NCBI RefSeq assembly: GCF_033100115.1
Contig: NZ_CP136910.1
Location: 434,001 to 498,000 of the forward strand
Length of the DNA: 64,000 nt
Reading direction: 5' to 3'
Source: Anaerocolumna sp. AGMB13020
Lineage (GTDB): Bacteria > Bacillota > Clostridia > Lachnospirales > Lachnospiraceae
The position numbers and the translations under genes are program-made. The notes beneath the pieces were generated by a model, which had not been told where the DNA came from, did not search any database, and was given only the letters and a program-made list of their open reading frames with translations. Shown here one piece after another: positions 8,307-15,055 of the stretch (the stretch's first letter is position 1; each line of letters starts with the position of its first letter).

Positions 8307-8591
8307 CTACTGTTTGTTCAGTCTGGCTGCACTGATGTTAACCATTCGAATGGTTTCCTCATGGGGATTAGGAATAACGGCATGTACGCAAGGTTTCATA
8401 GCTGTTTTTGCGGCCGTTTCCACAGCATGGGATACTGCTGATACATCTCCCTGCACGATTATGGTTACCAAACGACCTCCAAGCTTCCTCTCCCATGTTA
8501 CGAATTCCACATCAGCAGTCTTAAGCATTACATCCAATGCCTCTATAGCAGCTGTTACGCTGGGAATTTCAATAAATCCTAATGATTTCAT
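8307..8591 (-). CDS. BMC-H hexameric shell protein
   Basis: This is a BMC-H protein of 94-95 residues beginning MKSLGFIEIPSVTAAIEALD and ending near HAVIPNPHEETIRMVN, with the usual single domain. It differs from the other shell paralogs in its pore and surface residues (TWERKLGGRLVT). Two adjacent ATGs (8594 and 8591) follow GGGAG. The second has better spacing. A longer frame with a TTG start at 8675 runs through a perfect hairpin and is not believable. The leader contains the GCGTG/CACGC stem shared with the vertex-protein gene. It is the second of three tightly spaced shell genes. Confidence 0.9.
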   Translation of the reverse strand: MKSLGFIEIPSVTAAIEALDVMLKTADVEFVTWERKLGGRLVTIIVQGDVSAVSHAVETAAKTAMKPCVHAVIPNPHEETIRMVNISAARLNKQ

Positions 8592-8622
8592 CATTGGCTC
8601 CCATCTGCGTGTGTTGCCACGC

Positions 8623-8672
8623 GTCAAAATCCGGGAGAGTGAAAGATGATTTGCTTTCACTCTTACCTCTTT
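8623..8672. repeat. Dispersed palindromic element, copy B
   Basis: This copy has a perfect 9-bp stem, GAGTGAAAG (8637-8645) and CTTTCACTC (8654-8662), with an 8-base loop. It lies just 5' of the BMC-H gene ending at 8307, and is about 78% identical to 4087-4137, including the flanking TCCGGG. The stem is conserved while loop bases vary, which suggests structure is what matters. Confidence 0.6.
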
Positions 8673-8717
8673 CAATAAAACTCTGATAAGATCATATACT
8701 TTTTATTAGCTTATAAT

Positions 8718-8771
8718 ATCTTATCAGATCATAAAATCTTATCAGATTATAAAATCTTATCAGATTTTAGG
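8718..8771. repeat. Three tandem 18-bp units at a shell-gene stop codon
   Basis: The unit ATCTTATCAGATYATAAA occurs at 8718-8735 and 8736-8753, with a diverged third copy at 8754-8771 that overlaps the last codons and stop of the BMC-H gene. The inverse sequence CTGATAAGAT at 8682-8691 can pair with the first unit to make a 10-bp stem. It lies between two shell cistrons. Confidence 0.6.
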
Positions 8772-9035
8772 TAGTATTTTCTCAACATCTGTATGAGGTC
8801 TGGGAATTACATGAACTGCTACCAGTTCACCTAATCTGGCTGCTGCATTTGCACCAACTTCTGTAGCCGCCTTAACTGCTCCTACATCCCCTCTAACCAA
8901 TACCGTTACAAGACCGGAGCCGATCTTCTCTGTTCCAACCAATACAACTTCTGCTGCCTTCACCATTGCATCTGCTGCTTCAATCGCTGCTGTCAGTCCT
9001 CTTGTTTCAACCATTCCTAATGCTTCCTGAGCCAT
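8760..9035 (-). CDS. BMC-H hexameric shell protein (canonical, PduA-like)
   Basis: This 91-residue canonical BMC-H begins [20 protein letters not shown] and ends [17 protein letters not shown]. The pore loop [10 protein letters not shown] is of the PduA/EutM kind, so metabolite passage is likely. It is close to identical with the C-terminal domain of the extended shell protein at 7692-8291, indicating a recent duplication. The ribosome binding site AGGAGG lies 8 bases before ATG, among the best in the operon, fitting a major shell component. Its stop codon falls inside the 18-bp repeat unit. Confidence 0.94.
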   Translation of the reverse strand: MAQEALGMVETRGLTAAIEAADAMVKAAEVVLVGTEKIGSGLVTVLVRGDVGAVKAATEVGANAAARLGELVAVHVIPRPHTDVEKILPKI

Positions 9036-9150
9036 TTTAATATCCTCCTGTTTTTAAGATTTAAACTATCGATTCATTTTTATTTGAATTATAACTTATC
9101 CATTATAATGTTTCTTACTTTTTGTTAGTCCACACAAGACTTTTTGCATT

Positions 9151-9465
9151 TCAGCTTTTATCCAAGCCATTTAATGAGAGCATTTTCTGGGTTCCGTCTT
9201 CCGGGTTTGCAATTACATGTTTTGTAATTACACCGGACACTGCATTAGCGGCAACTTCTGCAGCTTCCACCGCTGCTCTGACGTCCTCTACATTACCACG
9301 GAATTTCACCATAACAATTAAGGGAACCGGGAGATTATCTGCATTAGCCGGCTTATTACGGTCAAAGGTCTCCAGAACTACATTCGCAGCTTTACAGCCG
9401 GCATCGCCTGCTACAAAGGCAGCAACCAATCCGTACACCTCTATCATGCCTACGGCCATCGCCAT
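9151..9465 (-). CDS. BMC-H shell protein with loop insertion
   Basis: This 104-residue BMC-H starts MAMAVGMIEVYGLVAAFVAG. The insertion FDRNKPANADNLPVPLIVMVKFRG lengthens the loop between the first helix and the next strand compared with canonical 90-residue hexamers. This form recurs in glycyl-radical microcompartments and probably has different edge or pore properties. It begins ~17 bases after the alcohol dehydrogenase stop and is separated from the next shell gene by ~115 bases without a recognisable gene. Confidence 0.9.
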   Translation of the reverse strand: MAMAVGMIEVYGLVAAFVAGDAGCKAANVVLETFDRNKPANADNLPVPLIVMVKFRGNVEDVRAAVEAAEVAANAVSGVITKHVIANPEDGTQKMLSLNGLDKS

Positions 9466-9482
9466 TTTGCTACCACCCTTTC

Positions 9483-10694
9483 TTATGCCTCATTGATTAC
9501 GGCTATTTTTAGTCCTTCCATTTTCAGATTAGTAATAAAACCTTCATTAATCTGGTTCAGTGGATATTTATGGGTAATCAGCTTGTTAAGAGGAATACCG
9601 ATTCCTTTGGCTCTCTTAATAAAATCAAAAGTTGTAGCATAATCTCTCAAGGTATACACCCAGGATCCAACAGTAGTGATTTCTTTCGCACAGATATCAA
9701 AGTGAGGATTTATCGTAGCATCACCGCCGTTGATAAAGAACCCAAGCTCACAAAGTCCACCACCATTACGGATAAACTTGTAAATATTAGAATGTCCTGC
9801 CGGGGAACCGGTGCATTGGAAGGCGAAGTCTGCCAGATAACCACCAAAAGCTTCTTTCACTCCCTCAGCCAGTTCTTCTGTGCCTTTGTAATTCTTGAAG
9901 TTTACATATCTTTCTGCACCCATTTCTTTTGCAAAGGCCAGTCGCTTATCCTCTCCGTCTACTGCAACGATATTCTCGATACCCATTGTACGAAGAACAG
10001 CAATACAGATTAAACCGATTGGTCCGCATCCCTGAACCACAACACGGCTGTTGAACCTTAAGATACCTGTGGTCTTGGCTCTTTCAACTGCATGAATCAA
10101 TACGGCACAAGGCTCTATAAGAATTCTGGATTCCAGATCCAAATCACTTACGTTAAATACCGTTGAGCCGCCTCTGATAATGATGTAATCAGAGAACCAT
10201 CCATTTAAATGAACCTCGTCATCAGGCAGAAGACCATAAACATCTGCTCCGCCTACATTCTGTTTATTCAAATCAAACATAGTAATGTCCGGATTATCTT
10301 TAAAAATCATACAGGTTACAACCTTATCACCGACTTGCAGTGACTTGCCCGCACTGTCTTTCTTAACATTTTTTCCGATCTTAACAATTTCACCAGTGCC
10401 TTCATGTCCCAGTACAACGGGAATTAAGGCAAAGGGATCTCTCTTGTATTCATGAGCGTCCGTTCCGCAGATGCCGCAGCCCTCGACCTTTACCAGGATG
10501 TCATCGTCTCCCAGCTCAGGAATCGGATATTCTTTCAGTTCAATATTTTCCAGTTTTGTAAGTACAGCAACTTTAGCAGTCTTTGGAATGAATCCAGCCT
10601 TAGCAGGAACTCCTGCATTACTGTCTGCTTTCTTATCGCTGGTCATCTCTGCCAGTACCTGTCTTACAATGTCTTCAATGTTCAAATTCTCCAT
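9483..10694 (-). CDS. Zinc-dependent alcohol dehydrogenase with encapsulation peptide
   Basis: This MDR-family, zinc-dependent alcohol dehydrogenase would reduce propionaldehyde (or lactaldehyde) with NADH. Catalytic and structural features are GCGICGTDAHE, GHEGTGEI and the Rossmann segment VVVQGCGPIGLICIAV. The N-terminus MENLNIEDIVRQVLAEM is an amphipathic encapsulation helix joined by a ~20-residue linker (SDKKADSNAG onward) to the enzyme. I chose ATG 10694 because AGGAGG lies seven bases upstream. A longer frame to 10715 adds seven residues without support. B12-type Pdu systems normally use the unrelated iron-dependent PduQ for this step, so this is a non-orthologous replacement. Substrate is inferred from context. 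Confidence 0.88.
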   Translation of the reverse strand: MENLNIEDIVRQVLAEMTSDKKADSNAGVPAKAGFIPKTAKVAVLTKLENIELKEYPIPELGDDDILVKVEGCGICGTDAHEYKRDPFALIPVVLGHEGTGEIVKIGKNVKKDSAGKSLQVGDKVVTCMIFKDNPDITMFDLNKQNVGGADVYGLLPDDEVHLNGWFSDYIIIRGGSTVFNVSDLDLESRILIEPCAVLIHAVERAKTTGILRFNSRVVVQGCGPIGLICIAVLRTMGIENIVAVDGEDKRLAFAKEMGAERYVNFKNYKGTEELAEGVKEAFGGYLADFAFQCTGSPAGHSNIYKFIRNGGGLCELGFFINGGDATINPHFDICAKEITTVGSWVYTLRDYATTFDFIKRAKGIGIPLNKLITHKYPLNQINEGFITNLKMEGLKIAVINEA

Positions 10695-10727
10695 TGTATC
10701 TCCTCCTGCTTTCAATATACAAATCCA

Positions 10728-12116
10728 TTAACGGATACAAAGGCTGTCTGCCATAACACAACGTCTTTGTTTGGTAAAGGTACGGGCTGAGGTAAGTCCT
10801 TCCCCTGTTCTGCTGGCTATGGTAAAGGTACAAAAGCCTTCTCCGCCGAAACCAAGAGCTGCATATGAAGGTGCATTTTTTACAAAAATAGCCGTATCTA
10901 CTGCTTTTCCAAACCTTGTCAGATTGTCTACATTCTTAGAATGCATATGTGCAGAATGACGATTGCCATGCTCCAGCCACACAGCTTTTTCTATAGCATC
11001 ATCAATATCTTTTGCTCTTACAATTCCCAGTATAGGCATCATCAGCTCTTCTGCAATCAATGGATGTTCTTTCTCACCTTCAAAAATGATACAACGGATA
11101 TTCTCAGATGTTTCAATACCAATCATGGACAATATTGTTCTGGCATCCTTACCTACACATTTACGATTCAGTCGGTTATCCTTAAGTACCACGGCAGTTA
11201 ATTTTTCCTGTTCTGCTTTGGAGATTACATAGCAGCCGTTTTCAATGAGATAATGCAATAATTCATCCATGATCTTACCGACTGCAACAACCTCTTTCTC
11301 AGCAATACAGGGAAGATTGTTATCAAAAGTACACCCGTTAACAATATCCATTGCGGCTTTTTTGATATCAGCTGTTTCATCTACCAGAACAGGCGGATTA
11401 CCTGCTCCTGCTCCAATTCCTCTTTTTCCGGAGGAAAGAACTGTCGTAACAACACCCGGTCCGCCGGTAGCTACTATAAGCGGGATATTCTGATGCTTCA
11501 TCATGATATCTCCGGAAGCTAACGTAGGTTTTATGACAGATACCGCAATGTTATCCGGTCCGCCGGCTTCCCTGGAGGCTTCATTTACCATATGTACTGC
11601 CAGGTTTGATACGCCGATTGCCGCCGGGTGGGGATTGAATACCACAGTATTTCCTCCCGCTATCATGCCGATACTGTTGCAAAGAATGGTCTCACTGGGA
11701 TTGGTACAGGGGGTTATGGCTCCGATTACACCAAAAGGTCCCATCTCTACAAGAGTAAGTCCTCTGTCTCCCGACCATGCTACTGTTGAAATGTCCTCTG
11801 TACCCGGTGTCTTCTCTGCTAACAATTGATGTTTTAATATCTTATGTCCTACATTACCCATTCCGGTCTCTTCCACACCCATGCGGGCAAAGAGCTCAGC
11901 ATTCTCCAGGGTTTTTTTGCGGATATTAGAAATGATTTTCTCTCTGGAATCCATGGAGAGCTGCTGCATAACCTTCTGAGCTTTCATTGATGCTCCGATC
12001 GCATCGTTCATATCTGTAAATATACCCGACAGCTTCTGCTCTTCCTTGTTACCGGCTTCCATCTGCAGAAGGACTTTTCTTACGATGTCCTTCACTTGTG
12101 CTTCCTTTAAATTCAC
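10728..12116 (-). CDS. pduP: CoA-acylating propionaldehyde dehydrogenase, PduP/EutE-like
   Basis: This 462-residue aldehyde dehydrogenase converts propionaldehyde, NAD+ and CoA to propionyl-CoA and NADH inside the compartment. The catalytic cysteine is in NNLPCIAEKEV, preceded by the glycine-rich cofactor segment ATGGPGVV and GAGAGNPPV. The N-terminus MNLKEAQVKDIVRKVLLQM is an encapsulation helix followed by a short linker. The start is GTG at 12116, overlapping the stop of the preceding gene as GTGA, with AAGGAGG seven bases upstream. Acetaldehyde is a possible alternative substrate, but the locus favours propionaldehyde. Confidence 0.92.
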   Translation of the reverse strand: MNLKEAQVKDIVRKVLLQMEAGNKEEQKLSGIFTDMNDAIGASMKAQKVMQQLSMDSREKIISNIRKKTLENAELFARMGVEETGMGNVGHKILKHQLLAEKTPGTEDISTVAWSGDRGLTLVEMGPFGVIGAITPCTNPSETILCNSIGMIAGGNTVVFNPHPAAIGVSNLAVHMVNEASREAGGPDNIAVSVIKPTLASGDIMMKHQNIPLIVATGGPGVVTTVLSSGKRGIGAGAGNPPVLVDETADIKKAAMDIVNGCTFDNNLPCIAEKEVVAVGKIMDELLHYLIENGCYVISKAEQEKLTAVVLKDNRLNRKCVGKDARTILSMIGIETSENIRCIIFEGEKEHPLIAEELMMPILGIVRAKDIDDAIEKAVWLEHGNRHSAHMHSKNVDNLTRFGKAVDTAIFVKNAPSYAALGFGGEGFCTFTIASRTGEGLTSARTFTKQRRCVMADSLCIR

Positions 12117-12877
12117 GAAAAAGCCTCCTTAAATTTTTCTTTTCCGTAAGCTGCAAGAGCCGCGTCCTGACTTTCTGTCCCTCCGCTGACACCCAGGCCG
12201 CCAAGAAGGTTCTCCTTAAGAAATAGGGGTTCTCCTCCTCCGAAAATAACTATTTTGCCTCCATTTGTATGCTGTATTCCATAAAGCTCACCGCCCGGCT
12301 GACTTAATGTCTTTAACTGCATCGTAGACATTTTAAGTGCTGCACTGGTGTAGGCTTTGTTTAAGGCAATATCAAAACTTGCAATATAGGAATCATTCAT
12401 GGCATGAACCGCAATTGTTCTGGCACCCTTATCCGCCACTGCGATAACTGCTGCGACTCCGATTCTTTCGGCTTCTCTTTCTATTTCTTCCATGAGAAAC
12501 CTGGCTTGGGATAAGGAAATCCTCTCCAGAGTCTTATGCATATCTTCTGCATCCCTAAGAACTGTCTGTAATATCGTCTGCGAAATCTGCTTTTCCTTTC
12601 TGGATTTTATGGAAAGGCCGGTTTCATTAATGGCTGTTCTTACGGCGTCCGCAATGGCTGTTTCAACCATATGAGCTCTGGCATTAACAACCTCCTGCAA
12701 AGCACCTGCAAGGAAAGTGCTTACTGCTTCGTTTCCGCAGTACTCCATGACATTGCTGATTCTTTCCTTTAGAAAGTTAAGCTCTTTATAAGTTCGTCCA
12801 GGTTGTTTTTTTTCCTGGCTGTTGGTTTCTATATTGCGGTTTTTGTTAATCTCTTTCTCTTTCATATTAACACCCAT
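12113..12877 (-). CDS. GlcG/HbpS (PduO C-terminal)-like protein with helical N-terminal domain
   Basis: This protein of up to 254 residues has two parts. The C-terminal ~130 residues (EREAERIGVAAVIAVADKGAR, then IHT and GGEPLFLKENLLGGLGVSGG) belong to the GlcG/HbpS/PduO-C family, which in some members binds heme or corrinoid. The N-terminal ~115 residues are helical and charged, and I do not recognise them. PduO normally carries an ATP:cob(I)alamin adenosyltransferase domain. That domain is absent here, consistent with a B12-free dehydratase. ATG 12865 is an alternative start with GGGTG five bases before it. The role is unknown and may be redox or shell related. Confidence 0.72.
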   Translation of the reverse strand: MGVNMKEKEINKNRNIETNSQEKKQPGRTYKELNFLKERISNVMEYCGNEAVSTFLAGALQEVVNARAHMVETAIADAVRTAINETGLSIKSRKEKQISQTILQTVLRDAEDMHKTLERISLSQARFLMEEIEREAERIGVAAVIAVADKGARTIAVHAMNDSYIASFDIALNKAYTSAALKMSTMQLKTLSQPGGELYGIQHTNGGKIVIFGGGEPLFLKENLLGGLGVSGGTESQDAALAAYGKEKFKEAFS

Positions 12878-12881
12878 GCAT

Positions 12882-12901
12882 ACTGCAAGCTGACTTGCAG
12901 T
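12882..12901 (-). other. Intercistronic hairpin before GlcG-like gene
   Basis: ACTGCAAG and CTTGCAGT form a perfect 8-bp stem with a 4-base loop, between the aldolase stop and the next start codon. It has no T-run. It resembles other stem-loops placed just 5' of cistrons in this operon and may affect mRNA processing or stability. Confidence 0.5.
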
Positions 12902-12918
12902 GCTGTTCGAATTGAGTA

Positions 12919-13719
12919 TTATTTCAGTCCTAACTGTTCCATGACTTTTTTTGTAATATCCGCTACAAGCTGACTGGTATCTACTTCTGCAGTTCCGTGG
13001 TTTCCGCAGTTACCATGGCAGTTTGCTTTGCCGTCCTTGTTATTCTGGCAAAGGTTTGCAGGATGTTTACCGGTCATACCGAACTGTCTGCGGATCTCGT
13101 ATAATCTCTGTACCTGAGATTCGGACAGCTCTTTGGGTCCTCCAAGCTGCTTGGAGATATAGAGAAGTTTTGCATAGAACTCAACGGATTCCATCTTGTG
13201 GTAAGCGTTCAATAAGGAATCTCCAAAAGTTAAAGCCCCATGATTCTCTAACAATACCGCATCATAATAAGGGAGGTATTTAGATACTGCATCAGGAATT
13301 TCTTCTGTTGAGGGAGTACCATACTCTGCGATGGGTACGCAACCTAAGGTTATAACAGCTTCAGGCATAATAGGCTGAGTTAAAGGAATTCCCGCTATTG
13401 CAAAACCTGTAGCATACATAGGATGTGCATGAACAACAGAGGTAACATCAGGTCTTTCTTTATATACACGCATGTGCATCTTGATTTCAGAAGAAGGTTT
13501 GAAATTCCCATTTGCCTGAATTACTTTTCCTTCTTTATCAACCTTACATATGTATTCCGGTGTCATAAAGCCCTTACTTACACCGGTAGGTGTACATAAG
13601 AATTCGTTGTCACTTATCTTAACAGATATGTTGCCGTCATTGGCTGCAACCATTCCTCTGTTATAGATTCTTTTACCTATTTCGCAAATTTCCTTTTTGA
13701 TTTCGTACTCTGACATCAT
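12919..13719 (-). CDS. Class II aldolase (fuculose/rhamnulose-1-phosphate type) with C-terminal encapsulation peptide
   Basis: This 266-residue protein is an AraD/FucA-type zinc aldolase that would split a deoxyhexulose-1-phosphate into dihydroxyacetone phosphate and lactaldehyde, the precursor of 1,2-propanediol. Visible features are GNISVKI, the catalytic Glu in SSEIKMH, the zinc ligands HAHP, and the later ENHGAL histidine. After the ~215-residue catalytic domain comes a Cys/His/Asn-rich linker and the terminal helix DTSQLVADITKKVMEQLGLK, an encapsulation peptide. It is first in the operon. ATG 13719 follows AAAGGAG by about nine bases, and MSEYEIK at 13716 is an alternative. With rhamnose isomerase and kinase nearby, rhamnulose-1-P is the likeliest substrate. 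Confidence 0.9.
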   Translation of the reverse strand: MMSEYEIKKEICEIGKRIYNRGMVAANDGNISVKISDNEFLCTPTGVSKGFMTPEYICKVDKEGKVIQANGNFKPSSEIKMHMRVYKERPDVTSVVHAHPMYATGFAIAGIPLTQPIMPEAVITLGCVPIAEYGTPSTEEIPDAVSKYLPYYDAVLLENHGALTFGDSLLNAYHKMESVEFYAKLLYISKQLGGPKELSESQVQRLYEIRRQFGMTGKHPANLCQNNKDGKANCHGNCGNHGTAEVDTSQLVADITKKVMEQLGLK

Positions 13720-13736
13720 AGTGCAATCTCCTTTAA

Positions 13737-13758
13737 TTATGTGGTATTTATTTGTTTT
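13737..13758. promoter_or_regulatory. Operator copy 1 (downstream of promoter)
   Basis: TTATGTGGT, then A, then TTTATTTGTTTT. This 22-bp sequence lies about 10-30 bases downstream of the predicted transcription start of the microcompartment operon. It is repeated at 13830-13851 with one mismatch. The TTTATTTGTTT core resembles sites bound by DeoR-family sugar regulators in Firmicutes, so binding by the DeoR protein at 3241-4002 is a reasonable inference. Confidence 0.55.
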
Positions 13759-13774
13759 ATGTGCATTTATCTGT

Positions 13775-13803
13775 ATTGTATCACTGCAAAACTAACAAGT
13801 CAA
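13775..13803 (-). promoter_or_regulatory. Sigma-A promoter of the microcompartment operon
   Basis: On the minus strand TTGACT (13798-13803) and TACAAT (13775-13780) are separated by exactly 17 bases. The start of transcription would be near 13768, about 50 bases upstream of the aldolase start. Confidence 0.75.
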
Positions 13804-13829
13804 TATCTATATATTGGTTTATAACAACA

Positions 13830-13851
13830 TTATGTGGTTTTTATTTGTTTT
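13830..13851. promoter_or_regulatory. Operator copy 2 (upstream of promoter)
   Basis: TTATGTGGT, then T, then TTTATTTGTTTT. It is the second copy of the 22-bp sequence, 93 bases from the first and about 27 bases upstream of the -35 box. A repressor bound to both could loop out the promoter. From here to 14072 I see no further gene or site. Confidence 0.55.
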
Positions 13852-14072
13852 TAATGTCCTTAATACAAGTTTTTTACAATTAAAGTAACTCTATTTCTTC
13901 CCTAAAAACCAGATTCTACCCATTTTGCAATGAGTATTGGTCACAATGGCAGTTTATTTGAAAAGTTGGTATGCTCCTTGGTATTACTACAATAATACTG
14001 GATAAATAAATTAATGATTTCAGACGAATTGATCTCAGGCAAACCATAATACTTATTATTTATCTAACTTTA

Positions 14073-14125
14073 AAAGAGAAGCTTTATTATCTGCTGTTTT
14101 AGGGCACACAATAAAACTTCTCTTT
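14073..14125 (-). terminator. Stem-loop downstream of the ATP-grasp cassette
   Basis: AAAGAGAAG-TTTATT and its complement form a ~15/16-bp stem with a 21-base loop, just past the stop of the gene ending at 14161. The T-run on the minus strand is weak, so efficiency is uncertain. Confidence 0.5.
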
Positions 14126-14160
14126 ATAGTTAATTTAAATTCATAAATGCAAATTATATA

Positions 14161-14919
14161 TTAGCCCAGCCCATAATACCTGCCGCCGGAACTGCTTTGG
14201 GTAGGTTCGGGTATTTTTCCACCAAATCCACCTGTTCCATTTCTTGTTAATCCGGTTATTACTCCAAAGCGATATAACAGGCTTTTAAACCCTGAGGGTT
14301 TTACCACATTAATCTCTTTTATATCAGCATTGTCTCTGGATAAATAAACCTTTATATTCTGCTCCTGATAACGCTTTAGTATATGGGACAAATCATTTTT
14401 TATTTCGTCTCCCCGAACAATTACCTTTCGAATCCCATTTTCTTTAACATAAGAAGCCGAAGGCATATCCTGTGGAAATACACACCAGCGGTTATCATAT
14501 TTTCCTGGTTTTTTTCCGCTTCCTTCCATTCGGTTGGAATCCAGCATAAATACAGGAGGTGCTGTTGCCTCCAGCTGCAAAGTACTTAGAATTTCAGCTC
14601 CCCTATATAAAGCAGACACTAAATGCTCTACTTTAACAATCATATCCGAGTTATTTGGTCCATAAACACCGTTATAAAGAGGAACAGGTCGATATCCTAG
14701 CTGTGCAAGTGCAAGACTTGTTTCAACGCCTTCACCTGCCGGAAGGTCAAGAATGATCATCGTATCTTTTGCTGCTTCTGAAATCCACTCTATTTTCGGA
14801 ATATTTAAGCTAAAATAATTACTTCTTGGGGCATTGGCAAATAAAACAGGTTTCGCCCATTCCACCCACAGAGTATCCATAGGTGCCCATATTTTATATA
14901 CTCTTAAATTGTCCTTCAT
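14161..14919 (-). CDS. Unrecognised soluble protein with GGFG and Ser/Gly-rich C-terminal tail
   Basis: I do not recognise this protein (252 residues from the ATG at 14919, or up to 257 from a GTG at 14934). It has no signal peptide or membrane segment. The body looks alpha/beta, with a conserved-looking segment IILDLPAGEGVETSLALAQL and a basic region (KVIVRGDEIKNDLSHILKR). The last ~26 residues are quite different: NGTGGFGGKIPEPTQ followed by SSSGGRYYGLG, a flexible Gly/Ser tail. It is the last gene of a cassette behind a glutathionylspermidine-synthase-like ATP-grasp ligase and a DUF350-like membrane protein. E. coli YgiB, a neighbour of the ATP-grasp protein YgiC, also ends (from memory) in a GGFG-containing Ser/Gly tail. 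The tail may be the ligase substrate. That is inference. Confidence 0.7.
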   Translation of the reverse strand: MKDNLRVYKIWAPMDTLWVEWAKPVLFANAPRSNYFSLNIPKIEWISEAAKDTMIILDLPAGEGVETSLALAQLGYRPVPLYNGVYGPNNSDMIVKVEHLVSALYRGAEILSTLQLEATAPPVFMLDSNRMEGSGKKPGKYDNRWCVFPQDMPSASYVKENGIRKVIVRGDEIKNDLSHILKRYQEQNIKVYLSRDNADIKEINVVKPSGFKSLLYRFGVITGLTRNGTGGFGGKIPEPTQSSSGGRYYGLG

Positions 14920-15055
14920 AATTGTACCCATCACAGGTTTTCTGTGATTATGCCACCAACAGGATATTATATCTTCAAATTTATTTCCTGTAAGGAACTA
15001 AACGGCATCCCTTCTTTTTAAAATTTATATTGTTTCACTTAGCTGCATATATCCT

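Noticed and set aside
8592..8675. N-terminal extension of the BMC-H gene starting at a TTG at 8675
   Set aside because: It runs through a perfect 9-bp hairpin and has no ribosome binding site. The ATG at 8591 has one and gives a normal BMC-H length.
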